This document shows positions 36,666-47,256 of a stretch of 64,000 nucleotides of DNA, in pieces. The notes beneath the pieces are model-generated. The model was not told the DNA's origin. It saw only the letters and a list, made by a program, of their open reading frames with translations, and did not search any database. Source of the DNA: Actibacterium sp. XHP0104 (GTDB taxonomy: Bacteria > Pseudomonadota > Alphaproteobacteria > Rhodobacterales > Rhodobacteraceae); NCBI RefSeq assembly GCF_025751515.1, contig NZ_JAOWLE010000006.1, positions 62,001-126,000 of the forward strand. Direction: 5' to 3'. The position numbers and the translations under genes are program-made. Within the stretch, counting starts at the first letter, position 1, and each line of letters opens with the position of its first letter.

Positions 36666-37322
36666 GTGAAACCATCACCTAACCTCGATTTCGCACATAT
36701 CAATGCCTGGGTCTTTGATCTGGACAATACGCTCTATCCGCCCGAGGCGCGGCTGTTTGATCAGATCGAACTGCGCATGACCGATTGGGTGATGCAGGAG
36801 TTGCGTGTGCCGCGCGCCGAGGCCGACCGGCTGCGGCAGGTCTATTGGGCCGAATATGGCACCACGCTGGCCGGGCTGATGGCGCTGCATGATATCGACC
36901 CGGCGCCCTATCTGACCCATGTGCATGACATTGATCTCAGCCACCTGCCCCACGCCCCCGATCTGCGTGCGGCGATCTCGGCCCTGCCGGGGCGGCGGAT
37001 CGTCTATACCAACGGGTCGGCCCCCTATGCCCAGCGCGTGCTCGAGGCGCGCGGGCTGGCGGGGCTGTTCGATGCGGTTTACGGGGTCGAACATGCCGGC
37101 TTTCGCCCCAAGCCCGAGCGCGCGGCGTTCGAGGCGATCTTTGCCCGCGACGGGCTGACACCAGGTACCGCCGCGATGTTCGAGGACGACCCGCGCAACC
37201 TGGCCGCCCCTCATCAGATGGGAATGCGCACGGTGCATGTGGCCCCATCGGCCTGCCCCGCCCCGCATATCCATCATCACACCGATGATCTGGGCGGGTT
37301 TCTGGCGCGGCTGGGGGTCTAG
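36666..37322 (+). CDS. HAD-family pyrimidine 5'-nucleotidase
   Basis: A 218-residue haloacid dehalogenase-fold phosphatase. The nucleophile motif is D18-L-D20-N-T, motif II is VYTNGS, the Lys motif lies near FRPKPERAAF, and motif IV is FEDDPRN. The all-helical cap type and the WVFDLDNTLYP opening match the SDT1-like pyrimidine nucleotidases. The only reasonable start is GTG 36666; nearby ATGs are out of frame and quickly blocked by stops. The ribosome site is weak. Confidence 0.87.
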   Translation: MKPSPNLDFAHINAWVFDLDNTLYPPEARLFDQIELRMTDWVMQELRVPRAEADRLRQVYWAEYGTTLAGLMALHDIDPAPYLTHVHDIDLSHLPHAPDLRAAISALPGRRIVYTNGSAPYAQRVLEARGLAGLFDAVYGVEHAGFRPKPERAAFEAIFARDGLTPGTAAMFEDDPRNLAAPHQMGMRTVHVAPSACPAPHIHHHTDDLGGFLARLGV

Positions 37323-37409
37323 GCGTTAATGCCGCGCTGCGGCAATATGTGACATACCAGATATATCTATATCGGGCGATACAGGGCGCATCATCAAAGG
37401 AGACGCGCC

Positions 37410-37613
37410 ATGACCACCCTGACAGCCGACATTCCTGCAACCCCCGCCCCCCGCCGCCCCGGCCAGACCGTCATGATCTATCTGGTCACGCTGCTGGCGC
37501 TTGCGCTTTGGGGCGTCAGCTTTTTCCTGTGGGGCGTTCCGGGCCTCTATCTGCCGGCCGTGGCGTTGGTGCCGGTGATTTTCCTCCTGCTTCTGATCGT
37601 CACACGAGGGTGA
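37410..37613 (+). CDS. Small two-helix membrane protein, unknown function
   Basis: A 67-residue protein with a polar Pro/Thr-rich N-terminus and two hydrophobic segments (about 22-42 and 46-65). The start codon follows AAAGGAGACGC, a strong ribosome site, which argues that the frame is real. It lies 61 bases before the UbiH-type gene. I do not recognise the family. Confidence 0.7.
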   Translation: MTTLTADIPATPAPRRPGQTVMIYLVTLLALALWGVSFFLWGVPGLYLPAVALVPVIFLLLLIVTRG

Positions 37614-37674
37614 CGTTTTGGCCTCTGGCCCCCGCGCCCGAATGGGCCTATCTGTGGGGGCCGGAGGACATGCG

Positions 37675-38874
37675 ATGGACCGTATCAGCACCGACATCCT
37701 GATTTCCGGCGGCGGCGTGGCCGGGCTGACCGCTGCGGCCGCCTTTGGCAGCGCCGGTTTCAACGTGATCTGCGTCGACCCTGCCCCGCCCGTCACAGAT
37801 GGCGACGCCGCGGGGGCCGACATGCGCACCACCGCCTTTCTGCAACCCTCGTTGCAGGTGCTGCGCGACGCCGGCCTGTGGGATCGCCTGGCGCCCCATG
37901 CCGCCGATCTGCAAATCATGCGCATTGTGGACGCCGGCGGCGAAGTGGCCGAACCGCGCATCACCAAGGATTTCGACGCCGCCGATATTTCCGACCTGCC
38001 GTTTGGCTGGAACCTGCCCAACTGGCTGCTACGGCGCGAGATGGTCGCGCGGCTGGCCGAGCTGCCCAATGTCGAATTCCGCCCCGGCGTCGCCACCCAA
38101 TCAGTGCTGACGCGCGAGGCCGAGGCACTGGTGACCCTTAGCGATGGCACGCGGGTGTCGGCGCGCCTGTTGATCGCGGCGGACGGGCGCAATTCGCCCA
38201 TGCGCAACGCGGTGGGCATTGATGTCACCACCACCCGCTATGGGCAAAAGGCGCTGGCCTTTGCGGTCACGCATCCCCTGCCCCATGACAATGTCTCGAC
38301 CGAGGTGCACCGCTCTGGCGGGCCGTTCACCCTGGTGCCGCTGCCCGACCGCGACGGCAAGCCCTGTTCGGCCATCGTCTGGATGGAGCACGGCCCCGAG
38401 GTTCTGCGCCTTGCCGCGCTGCCCGAGGCCGCGTTCGAACAGGAAATGAACGCGCGTTCAGCGGGTCTTTATGGCCAGCTGACCCTTGTCACCCCGCGCA
38501 GTGTCTGGCCGATCATCAGCCAGATCGCCGAGCGGTTCGACGGCGAGCGCACCGCCCTGCTTGCCGAGGCCGCTCATGTGGTGCCGCCTATCGGCGCGCA
38601 GGGGCTGAACATGTCGCTGGGCGATCTGCGGGTACTGCTGGAGCTGGCCCAGGCCGATCCGGCGAACCTGGGCAGCAAGGCCATGCTGACCGCCTATAAC
38701 CGCCGCCGCTGGCCCGAGGTCAAGGCGCGCGTCACCGGCATTGACCTGCTCAACCGCGCCTCGATGATGGGCGCGCAGGGGCTGCGCGACATGCGGGCGG
38801 GGGCGCTGAACGCGCTTTATTCCGTCGCGCCCGTGCGCAAGACCTTGATGAAAGCCGGGTTGGGCGTGCGCTAA
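37675..38874 (+). CDS. UbiH/UbiF-type FAD-dependent monooxygenase
   Basis: A 399-residue flavoprotein hydroxylase of the UbiH/COQ6 family, likely acting on a ubiquinone precursor ring. The dinucleotide motif GGGVAG is at 12-17, and ADGRNS is the second NAD(P)H/FAD motif. The third motif reads EAAHVVPPIGAQGLNMSLGD, where the usual G-D before AAH is A-E, a mild change. The ATG at 37675 follows GGAGGACATGCG. Which ring position it hydroxylates cannot be told from sequence. Confidence 0.9.
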   Translation: MDRISTDILISGGGVAGLTAAAAFGSAGFNVICVDPAPPVTDGDAAGADMRTTAFLQPSLQVLRDAGLWDRLAPHAADLQIMRIVDAGGEVAEPRITKDFDAADISDLPFGWNLPNWLLRREMVARLAELPNVEFRPGVATQSVLTREAEALVTLSDGTRVSARLLIAADGRNSPMRNAVGIDVTTTRYGQKALAFAVTHPLPHDNVSTEVHRSGGPFTLVPLPDRDGKPCSAIVWMEHGPEVLRLAALPEAAFEQEMNARSAGLYGQLTLVTPRSVWPIISQIAERFDGERTALLAEAAHVVPPIGAQGLNMSLGDLRVLLELAQADPANLGSKAMLTAYNRRRWPEVKARVTGIDLLNRASMMGAQGLRDMRAGALNALYSVAPVRKTLMKAGLGVR

Positions 38875-39989
38875 AGCACCTGATCGACGACTGCGCGCAG
38901 CCGACCCAGCGTGCCGTCGACATCATATAGCTTGTCCAGGCCGAACAACCCGATACGGAAGGTGCGGAAATCGTCGCCCTCGTCACAGGCCAGCGGCACG
39001 CCGGCCGCGATCTGCATTCCCAGCGCCGCGAATTTCGATCCGTTCTGAATATCAGGATCGTCGGTATAGCTGACGACCACGCCCGGCGCACCGAACCCGT
39101 CGGCCGCCACGGATGTCAGCCCCTTGTCGGCCATCATCACCCGCACGCCATTGCCCAGCGCCCATTGCGCCTCGCGCAGGCGCTCGAACCCATAGTCGCG
39201 GGTTTCCAGCATGGTGTCGCGGAACGCCCGCAGCGCGTCGGTGGGCATGGTGGCATGATAGGCATGGCCGCCGTTTTCATAGGCCTCCATGATCGTCAGC
39301 CATTTCTTGAGATCGATGGCAAAGCTGTCGCTGTCGGTATGGTCGATGCGGGTGCGCGCGGCCTCGGACATCATCACCAGCCCGGCCGAGGGCGAGGCAG
39401 ACCAGCCCTTTTGCGGCGCCGAGATCAGGATATCGACCTTGCAGGCCTGCATATCGACCCAAACCGCGCCCGAGGCGATGCAGTCCAGCACCATCAGCGC
39501 GCCCACATCATGCGCTGCCTGAGCCATCTGGGTGATATAGTCATCGGGCAGGATCACCCCGGCCGAGGTTTCCACATGCGGGGCAAAGACGATATCGGGG
39601 CGGTCTTCGTGAATTTTCGCCACGACCTCGTCAATCGGGGCCGGGGCGAACGGAGCGTTTGGGCCATTGCCCACGCGCCGCGCCTTCATCACGGTGCTGG
39701 ATGCGGTGAACCCGCCCGCCTCGAAGATCTGGCTCCAGCGATAGGAAAACCAGCCATTGCGCACGACCAGCGCGCGGCGGTCGCGGGCGAACTGGCGGGC
39801 GACGGCCTCCATCGCGTAGGTGCCGCCGCCGGGCACGATGGCGACGGAATGGGCGTTATAGACCTGTTTCAACAGGCCCGAGATGTCGCGCATCACCTGC
39901 TGAAACGCCTTCGACATGTGGTTCAGCGACCGGTCGGTGAAGACGACCGAGAATTCCTGCAAACCGCCGGGGTCGATATCGTGGGTCAT
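38871..39989 (-). CDS. Class V PLP-dependent aminotransferase
   Basis: A 372-residue enzyme of the alanine-glyoxylate/serine-glyoxylate aminotransferase group. PLP-binding Asp169 lies in LDCIASGA, and the Schiff-base Lys194 is in SAPQKGWSA. The phosphate loop is PGGGTYAME. The start MTHDIDPGGL at 39989 follows GGAGG. It converges on the monooxygenase gene with a 4-base overlap. The amino donor and acceptor are not determined; glyoxylate or phosphonate transaminations are possible. Confidence 0.9.
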   Translation of the reverse strand: MTHDIDPGGLQEFSVVFTDRSLNHMSKAFQQVMRDISGLLKQVYNAHSVAIVPGGGTYAMEAVARQFARDRRALVVRNGWFSYRWSQIFEAGGFTASSTVMKARRVGNGPNAPFAPAPIDEVVAKIHEDRPDIVFAPHVETSAGVILPDDYITQMAQAAHDVGALMVLDCIASGAVWVDMQACKVDILISAPQKGWSASPSAGLVMMSEAARTRIDHTDSDSFAIDLKKWLTIMEAYENGGHAYHATMPTDALRAFRDTMLETRDYGFERLREAQWALGNGVRVMMADKGLTSVAADGFGAPGVVVSYTDDPDIQNGSKFAALGMQIAAGVPLACDEGDDFRTFRIGLFGLDKLYDVDGTLGRLRAVVDQVL

Positions 39990-40066
39990 GGGGGCCTCCG
40001 TTGTTTGTGACAGATGACCCGTTTCCGCGCGCCGGGGCAAGCGGTGGAACGCAAAGCGCCGTGGGG

Positions 40067-40825
40067 TCAGTCGGCGCCAAGCGCCCAGTCGGCATTGGCA
40101 AAGATCGCGTCGGCCACGCGCATGGCCTTGGCGGCCAGGTCTGGGTCGGTGTCGTCGGACAGGGCCGTTGCCACGATCCGGTCATAGAGCGCCTGCGAGG
40201 TGTAGAAGGCAAAGGCGGCGCTGTTGCCGCTGGCCTCCCAAAAGGCGGTGATCCAGATCGTCGGGCGGCCCTGGCACCAATCGGCCCAGAGTTTCGGGAT
40301 CAGGTCGTGATCGGGCATGGCCGCGACCTGGGCAAAGAGGTCATCCAGCGGCCAGCCCGCGTTGCCGAACATGCACAGCACGTCATCCAGCGCGTTTTCG
40401 CGCCGCCGCACCTGATCGTGCAGGAACTGGCGTTGAAACCCGTCCAGCACCTGCCATTGCGCGTCGGTCCACTGGCTGCGATCCCCGGTGGGAAAGCGGC
40501 TAAGGCTGACCTCTAGCCCCGCATAAGACGGGTCTTGCCCGCAGGCCAGAACCTCTAGCACACGGGGCAGCAGATACATCCAGACCGATTTGGCCAGCGG
40601 CGGGTTGCAGGCGGCAAAGAACCAGTCCTGCACATAGGTCAGCGGCATCTCGCGGATGGGTGGGTTCAGGAAATCGGCCTCGATCTCGGGATCCATGCAG
40701 CAGTCGGTGCACACCCCGGTGGCGGGCGGCGTGGCGCAGGCAAAGGCACCATAGGCCGCGTCGATCAGGGCGGCATAGGGGCTGTCTTCGGCCAAGCGGG
40801 CGCCGATGTCAGGTTTCGCGGTCAT
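40067..40825 (-). CDS. Conserved-looking protein of unknown function with Cys motif
   Basis: A 252-residue soluble protein that I do not recognise. A cysteine cluster CTDCCMDPE (about 39-47), with further cysteines, could hold a metal, and the chain is rich in Trp and Phe. No signal peptide or membrane helix is seen. It has a good frame with core-genome codon use, no neighbours in tight linkage, and 25 bases to the AsnC-like gene end. A metal site is speculation. Confidence 0.7.
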   Translation of the reverse strand: MTAKPDIGARLAEDSPYAALIDAAYGAFACATPPATGVCTDCCMDPEIEADFLNPPIREMPLTYVQDWFFAACNPPLAKSVWMYLLPRVLEVLACGQDPSYAGLEVSLSRFPTGDRSQWTDAQWQVLDGFQRQFLHDQVRRRENALDDVLCMFGNAGWPLDDLFAQVAAMPDHDLIPKLWADWCQGRPTIWITAFWEASGNSAAFAFYTSQALYDRIVATALSDDTDPDLAAKAMRVADAIFANADWALGAD

Positions 40826-40850
40826 GGATGCAGCCTAGCACCGCGCGCCC

Positions 40851-41309
40851 CTAGCCCAAAGGCCCGGGACGGCGTTCCTCGGACAACAGGACGTTGGCCT
40901 CGACATTGCCGACCCCCGGCAGGGTCATCACCCGGCGGCGCAGAACCCGTTCGAAATCGGCGATATCGCGGGCGGTAACCCGCAGGCGATAGTCATACAT
41001 GCCCAGCACGTGCTCGACCGTCTGCACCTCGGGGATGGCGGTCACGGCGCGCTCGAAATCCTCAAGGCTGACGCGGCCCTTGGTGGCCAGCTTGACGCCC
41101 AGAAAGACGGTGACGCCGAACCCCAGCTTTTCTGAATCAAGGTCCAGCTTGCGCCCGGCAATGACGCCCGCGTCTTGCAACCGCTTGATCCGCCGCCAGG
41201 TCGCGGGCTGCGACAAGCCAAACTCGCGCCCCAGCGCGCCCGCCGATTGCGTGGCATCACGCGCCAGCGCCCGCAGCAATCCACGGTCGATATCGTCGAG
41301 GTCGATCAT
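40851..41309 (-). CDS. Lrp/AsnC-family regulator (downstream copy)
   Basis: A 152-residue regulator with an N-terminal helix-turn-helix (about 5-60, LSQPATWRRIKRLQDAGVI) and a C-terminal RAM/AsnC ligand domain (about 70-145). It overlaps the stop of the next Lrp gene by 4 bases, so the two are translated together and could form mixed oligomers. They lie divergent from ilvC. Confidence 0.92.
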   Translation of the reverse strand: MIDLDDIDRGLLRALARDATQSAGALGREFGLSQPATWRRIKRLQDAGVIAGRKLDLDSEKLGFGVTVFLGVKLATKGRVSLEDFERAVTAIPEVQTVEHVLGMYDYRLRVTARDIADFERVLRRRVMTLPGVGNVEANVLLSEERRPGPLG

Positions 41310-41761
41310 AGCGGCAGGCTTTCATCGGATTTGATCCGCGCCACATGCATCAGCGCCTCGATATCGGCGATATGCGGCAGGGTCAGGATGCGGGCGCGAT
41401 AGATATCCTGGTAATGGGCCATGTCGCGGGCGATCACCGACAGGCGCACATCCACGCGGCCCAGGAATGTCTGGATCTCGACCACCTCGGCGATCTCGCG
41501 GGCGGCGGCGATGAAATCGTCAAAGGCGCGGGGCTGGGTTTTGTCGAGGGTCACACGCAGGCTGACCTCGACCGCATAGCCCAGCGTGGCCCAGTCGATC
41601 ACCGCGCGCACCCCGCGCAGAATGCCGCCCTCGCGCAGCTTGTCCAACCGCCGCGACAGGCGTGACGGCGACAGGCCGGTGCGCTCGGCCAGTTCGGGGG
41701 TCGAGAGCGTGGGGTCCTGCTGCATCAGGCGCAGAATGCGGCGATCGAGGTCATCAAGCAT
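41306..41761 (-). CDS. Lrp/AsnC-family regulator (upstream copy)
   Basis: A 151-residue regulator with the same architecture as its partner: helix-turn-helix (LSPSRLSRRLDKLREGGIL) and RAM domain (VVEIQTFLGRVDVRL). The two share the fold but clearly differ in sequence. The start ATG at 41761 faces ilvC across a 130-base gap, so control of ilvC and branched-chain amino acid synthesis is plausible, as known for Lrp in other bacteria. This is inference. Confidence 0.92.
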   Translation of the reverse strand: MLDDLDRRILRLMQQDPTLSTPELAERTGLSPSRLSRRLDKLREGGILRGVRAVIDWATLGYAVEVSLRVTLDKTQPRAFDDFIAAAREIAEVVEIQTFLGRVDVRLSVIARDMAHYQDIYRARILTLPHIADIEALMHVARIKSDESLPL

Positions 41762-41798
41762 GAATATTGCGATAATTGGAAAACTTACGAATGGCTAG

Positions 41799-42914
<1,116 letters not shown>

Positions 42915-42939
42915 TTTATTTCGCTTGCGGTTTTTCAAA

Positions 42940-42966
42940 GGGCGCCCGGTCTGGGCGCCCTTTTTT
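42940..42966 (+). terminator. Intrinsic terminator of ilvC
   Basis: GGGCGCCC-GGTCT-GGGCGCCC followed by TTTTTT, 26 bases after the stop. Confidence 0.95.
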
Positions 42967-43176
42967 CGTGGCTGGCGCCAAAACCTCGATAATGCGCCGA
43001 GATGGAAACATTTTTCTGAATCCCCCCTCATTGCAGCCCCGGTCGAAACGAATTAACCCCCTTTTCGCCCCAAACGTTGACTCAACCTTAATGCCGGGCG
43101 ATTTGCCATAAAACGGCCATCATTCGCGCTCGTCGCAATCGGCCAACTCAATAGTAGGTATCCGAAAGGACATGTT

Positions 43177-43824
43177 ATGAAATTGCGTTATCTCGCAGCC
43201 TTCGCCCTCTCGGCGCTCACCGCCGGTCAGGCCGGTGCCGCCACGATCGGTGGCGACGTACTGTCCGCCACGAACAACGCGGTCGGAGGGACCTTCGTCC
43301 TTTTGGATGGCACTTCGACTTTCAGCGTCGGCCAGGACAACTTCAACGCGCCGCACCTCTATGCGTTCGACGAAAAGCAGAACGTGCTTCTCGGGGCTGA
43401 CCTTACGCTCAACATCGGATCGAACGCACTGGCCAACACCTATGTGTCCAGCCACTACGTCTTTTACGACCCGCGCGGCAGCAGCGGCTCGCGCCAGATG
43501 GGCTATATCGATTTCGACGGCGATATCTTTGGCATCGCCACCCGAACGGGCACCCTGGGCGCCAGCGACTTTCTGGGCAGCGATACGGTGACCTACCTGT
43601 CGCACAATCTGCGCGGCCTGGAATCCAACGACAGCATCTGGATCGACGCCAACAAGGCCAACCGCCTGTGGGTCGACTGGATTGCCAGCACGCCCGGCGA
43701 CTATATCCGCGTCCTGACCGCGGGCGTCCCGATTGCCGCCGTGCCGTTGCCTGCCGGCCTGCCGCTGCTGGGGGCCGCGATCGGTGCTCTGGGTCTGGCC
43801 GCACGTCGTCGCCGCAAGGCCTAA
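43177..43824 (+). CDS. VPLPA-CTERM exported protein
   Basis: A 215-residue secreted protein with a signal peptide (about 1-22, ending GQAGAA) and a beta-rich, Gly/Ser/Asn-rich middle. The C-terminal tail is VPLPAG, a hydrophobic stretch, then a run of basic residues (ARRRRKA). That is the VPLPA-CTERM signal recognised by a dedicated exosortase in Rhodobacteraceae; the protein is expected to be cut and anchored or released at the surface. No exosortase gene is in the window. The middle region matches nothing I know. The start is ATG 43177, with AAAGGAC upstream. Confidence 0.85.
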   Translation: MKLRYLAAFALSALTAGQAGAATIGGDVLSATNNAVGGTFVLLDGTSTFSVGQDNFNAPHLYAFDEKQNVLLGADLTLNIGSNALANTYVSSHYVFYDPRGSSGSRQMGYIDFDGDIFGIATRTGTLGASDFLGSDTVTYLSHNLRGLESNDSIWIDANKANRLWVDWIASTPGDYIRVLTAGVPIAAVPLPAGLPLLGAAIGALGLAARRRRKA

Positions 43825-43842
43825 GCCCCTGCGACAGTCATG

Positions 43843-43868
43843 AAAAGGCGCCCTGCGGCGCCTTTTTT
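43843..43868. terminator. Bidirectional intrinsic terminator
   Basis: AAAAGGCGCC-CTGC-GGCGCCTTTTTT between the convergent VPLPA-CTERM gene and glmM; A and T runs on both sides. Confidence 0.92.
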
Positions 43869-43872
43869 CGTT

Positions 43873-45216
43873 TCAGGTCGCGGCTGTCACGGCCTCGACC
43901 ACGCCGTCGACCACCTGGGTCAGCAAAGCGTCATCCTCGCATTCGGCCATGACGCGGATCAGCGGCTCGGTGCCCGATTTGCGGATCAGCAGGCGACCCG
44001 CGCCCGACAGGCGCGCCTCGGCATCGGCGATGGCGGCCTTGACGCTGTCGGCCTCAAGCGGCGTCTGACCGGCGGCAAAGCGCACGTTCTTCAGCAGCTG
44101 CGGCACGGGATCAAACTGACGCACAAGGCGCGAGGCGGGCTGGCCGGTTTCGACCATCGCCGCCAGGAATTGCAGCCCGGCCAGCAGGCCGTCGCCGGTG
44201 GTAGCGTAATCGGTCATGACGATATGGCCCGACTGCTCGCCGCCCAGGTTGAACCCACCGGCGCGCATCCGTTCGACCACATAGCGGTCGCCGACCGCCG
44301 TGCGCTCTAGCCGCAGGCCACGGGCCTGCAGGAAGCGCTCCAGCCCCAGGTTCGACATTACCGTGGCCACCAGCGCCCCACCGTTCAGGCGGCCCTGCTC
44401 GGCCCAACGGGCGGCGGTCAGGGCCATGATCTGATCGCCATCGGCGACCTGCCCCTTTTCGTCGATGATCATCACCCGGTCGGCATCGCCATCCAGGCAG
44501 ATGCCCACATCGGCGCCATGGGCCACCACGGCCGCGGCGGCGGTGTCGGTATGGGTCGATCCGCATTTCTGGTTGATATTGCGCCCATCAGGCGAGGTGC
44601 CGATCGGGATCACCTCGGCGCCCAGTTCCCACAGCACCTCGGGCGCGACGCGATGCGCGGCGCCATTGGCACAGTCGATCACGACCTTCATGCCATCCAG
44701 CCGCTTGCCGGCCGGGAAGGTCATTTTCAGACGTTCATTATAGCGGAAGCGCCCGTCGTCGATCCGACGCGCGCGGCCGATATTTTGCGCCTGCGCCAGC
44801 TCGACCCCCTCATGGGTCAGGCGCGAGATCTCTGCCTGGGCCTCATCCGACAGCTTGAAACCGTCGGGGCCAAAGAACTTGATGCCGTTGTCATGGTGCG
44901 GGTTGTGGCTGGCCGAGATCATCACCCCCACATCGGCACGCAGGCTGGTGGTCAGCATCCCCACAGCGGGCGTCGGGACCGGGCCCAGCAGGTAGACGTT
45001 CATCCCGGTCGAGGTGAACCCGGCGGTCAGCGCGTTTTCGAACATATAGCCCGACAGGCGGGTATCCTTGCCGATCACCACGCTATGGGCGGTCGAGCCG
45101 TCGCGGCGGAAATAGCGCCCCGCAGCCGCGCCAAGGCGCAACGCCATCTCGGCGGTCATCGGCCATTCGTTTGCGCGGCCACGCACCCCGTCGGTGCCGA
45201 AGAGATCGTCGCTCAT
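43873..45216 (-). CDS. glmM: Phosphoglucosamine mutase
   Basis: This enzyme converts glucosamine-6-phosphate to glucosamine-1-phosphate for UDP-GlcNAc, and so for peptidoglycan and LPS. Its 447 residues carry the phosphoserine motif ISASHNP (Ser103), the metal loop DGDADR and the C-terminal [12 protein letters not shown] phosphate site. The start [13 protein letters not shown] at 45216 overlaps folP by 4 bases. A folP-glmM order is widespread. Confidence 0.97.
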   Translation of the reverse strand: MSDDLFGTDGVRGRANEWPMTAEMALRLGAAAGRYFRRDGSTAHSVVIGKDTRLSGYMFENALTAGFTSTGMNVYLLGPVPTPAVGMLTTSLRADVGVMISASHNPHHDNGIKFFGPDGFKLSDEAQAEISRLTHEGVELAQAQNIGRARRIDDGRFRYNERLKMTFPAGKRLDGMKVVIDCANGAAHRVAPEVLWELGAEVIPIGTSPDGRNINQKCGSTHTDTAAAAVVAHGADVGICLDGDADRVMIIDEKGQVADGDQIMALTAARWAEQGRLNGGALVATVMSNLGLERFLQARGLRLERTAVGDRYVVERMRAGGFNLGGEQSGHIVMTDYATTGDGLLAGLQFLAAMVETGQPASRLVRQFDPVPQLLKNVRFAAGQTPLEADSVKAAIADAEARLSGAGRLLIRKSGTEPLIRVMAECEDDALLTQVVDGVVEAVTAAT

Positions 45217-46223
45217 ACCATACCCCACACTGCTTGGCTCAGGCTCAGGGCCTGTCGGGTTTCAGCAATATCATGCACGCGCAGAAACTGAACCCCCTGC
45301 GCCGCCCCGGCCAGCGCGATGGCGACCGAGCCGGGCATGCGGTCGGCGGCATCCTGCACATTCGCGATCACGCCAATGAAACGTTTGCGGCTGGCCCCCA
45401 GCAGGATCGGGCAGCCGAGGCCATGAAACAGGCTGAGGCCGCGGATCAGGGCCAGGTTGTGGTCCAGCGTCTTGCCGAAACCGATACCGGGGTCGACCAT
45501 GATTTTCGTGCGCGGGATGCCCGCCGCCTGCGCCACCGCGACCCGTTCGGCCAGCCAGTCATAGACATCCAGCAGCACATCGTCATAGCGCGGGTCGGCC
45601 TGCATCACCTCGGGCGTGCCCTGCGCATGCATCAGGCAGACCGCCGCCCCTGCCCCGGCGGCAACGCCGGGCAGGTCGGGGTCGAATGTGAACCCGGCCA
45701 CGTCATTCACCAGATCGGCGCCCGCCTGCAAGGCGGCACGCGCCACGGGCGCCTTTCGGGTGTCGATCGAGATTGGCGTGCGAAACCCGCCGGCGCGGAG
45801 GGCGGCGATGACGGGGGCGGTGCGTTCGGTCTCTTGCTGGGCGGGCACTTCGGCCGCGCCAGGCCGGGTGCTTTCGCCACCGATGTCGATCATGTCGGCG
45901 CCCTGCTCGACCATCCTTAGGGCATGGGCCAGCGCGGCCTGAGGCGCGTTGAACTGGCCGCCGTCCGAGAAACTGTCAGGCGTGACGTTCAGAATGCCCA
46001 TCAGGCGCGGACGATCCATCGACAGGCCGGTCACCGGCGCACGCGGGGCAGTCAGGGTCTGGCGCACATCGTCGGGCAGATCTGAGGCAGGCAGAACCCG
46101 CGACGGCGCGCCGCGCGACAGGTGTTCGACATGGGTGAACCATGTCCATCCGCCGGCCAGGGTCAGCGCACCCAGGGGTCGCACCGGGCCGGTTTGGGCA
46201 ATGGGGCGGAAATAATCGGTCAT
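45213..46223 (-). CDS. folP: Dihydropteroate synthase
   Basis: This enzyme joins p-aminobenzoate to the pterin pyrophosphate in folate synthesis and is the sulfonamide target. The core shows [30 protein letters not shown] and a C-terminal GASRKRF. An extra N-terminal region of about 75 residues precedes the core barrel. Start choice is uncertain: MTDYFRPI at 46223 is used; an in-frame ATG at 46241 would add six residues. It is coupled to glmM and follows folB by 38 bases. Confidence 0.93.
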   Translation of the reverse strand: MTDYFRPIAQTGPVRPLGALTLAGGWTWFTHVEHLSRGAPSRVLPASDLPDDVRQTLTAPRAPVTGLSMDRPRLMGILNVTPDSFSDGGQFNAPQAALAHALRMVEQGADMIDIGGESTRPGAAEVPAQQETERTAPVIAALRAGGFRTPISIDTRKAPVARAALQAGADLVNDVAGFTFDPDLPGVAAGAGAAVCLMHAQGTPEVMQADPRYDDVLLDVYDWLAERVAVAQAAGIPRTKIMVDPGIGFGKTLDHNLALIRGLSLFHGLGCPILLGASRKRFIGVIANVQDAADRMPGSVAIALAGAAQGVQFLRVHDIAETRQALSLSQAVWGMV

Positions 46224-46261
46224 GGGGAATTTGTTCGCCATCCGCGCCGTCTTGGCAAGGC

Positions 46262-47203
46262 TCAGAGCGCGCTGAGGGCCTGATCGATACCGATCGCCTC
46301 GACCTGAAGGCCGGCCTCGGCGGGCAGGTCGGCGCCGATCACCACCATACGGGCGGCCTCGAATTCGCGCGCGACCCACAGCGACAGCGCCACCGCGTCA
46401 CGCGGGCTGACCGAGGGCGGATGCGCGGCATCAAGCACCAGCTTGGACGGCGCCCAGACGCTGATCTGGCCGTGCTTCATGGCCCAGTCGATTTCAGTGC
46501 GCGAATTGGTGACGACACAGCGCTTGTCGCGCCCCGCCAGCACCCAGGCATTCTGTTCGATGGCCAAGAGGTCGATGCGCCGCTGCGCCGGCCCCACGGC
46601 CGATTGCGGCGCGGGCAGATCGGCCGGCCCCACGCAGAGGATGATCGGCTGTTCGCCCTGCTGCAGCTTGTCCAGCCAGCGCGGCAGGTCGGGCGCCTGG
46701 ATGGCGGCGTTCGACAGGAACAGCACCACCGGATGCGGCACCGGCACCTGCGCATCAAAGGTCGAGGCCTTGTCACGGCTGCGGACAATTTCCACCCCCA
46801 GCGCGCCGGGGCCGCGATCCAGCTTTTCGATCCGCACGAACACGCGCAGCGGCTGCGGCTCGGCCAGAATGCGCAGCGCGATGCGCTCGGCCAGGGTTTC
46901 CAGCAGGTTCAGCCGGTCCAGCGCCAACTCGGCCTCGATTGCCTCGGTGATGGTGTCATAGGACAGGATCTTGTCGACATCGTCGTCCAGCGGCGCGGGG
47001 TTTGGGCGCAGTTCGACCACCACGTTGAACCGCACGCGCTGGGTATGGCCGCGCTCGGTCTGGAAGGCGCCGATATTGGCATCGATGACGTAATCGCGCA
47101 GCGAGATCCGGTCGCGCGGGTCGCGGTCATCCTCCATCGCCTCGGAGCGGGCCGAGGGATGGGCAAAGGCAAGGTGGATGTCGTCGGTCAAGGCGCTCTC
47201 CAA
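46262..47203 (-). CDS. folB: Dihydroneopterin aldolase with C-terminal extension
   Basis: This enzyme cleaves dihydroneopterin to the hydroxymethyl pterin used by FolP after pyrophosphorylation. The FolB domain (about 30-140) shows RISLRDYVIDANIGAF and LLETLAERIA with the catalytic Glu and Lys region (VRIEKLDRG). The protein is 313 residues, much longer than the roughly 120 of ordinary FolB. The last 170 residues form a second domain I cannot name. It lies directly upstream of folP. folK is not in the window. Confidence 0.88.
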   Translation of the reverse strand: MESALTDDIHLAFAHPSARSEAMEDDRDPRDRISLRDYVIDANIGAFQTERGHTQRVRFNVVVELRPNPAPLDDDVDKILSYDTITEAIEAELALDRLNLLETLAERIALRILAEPQPLRVFVRIEKLDRGPGALGVEIVRSRDKASTFDAQVPVPHPVVLFLSNAAIQAPDLPRWLDKLQQGEQPIILCVGPADLPAPQSAVGPAQRRIDLLAIEQNAWVLAGRDKRCVVTNSRTEIDWAMKHGQISVWAPSKLVLDAAHPPSVSPRDAVALSLWVAREFEAARMVVIGADLPAEAGLQVEAIGIDQALSAL

Positions 47204-47256
47204 GGCGGCAGTGGCGGCACAATCCGCGATCTGCCGCCCGGGGGCAACCCTTGGGG

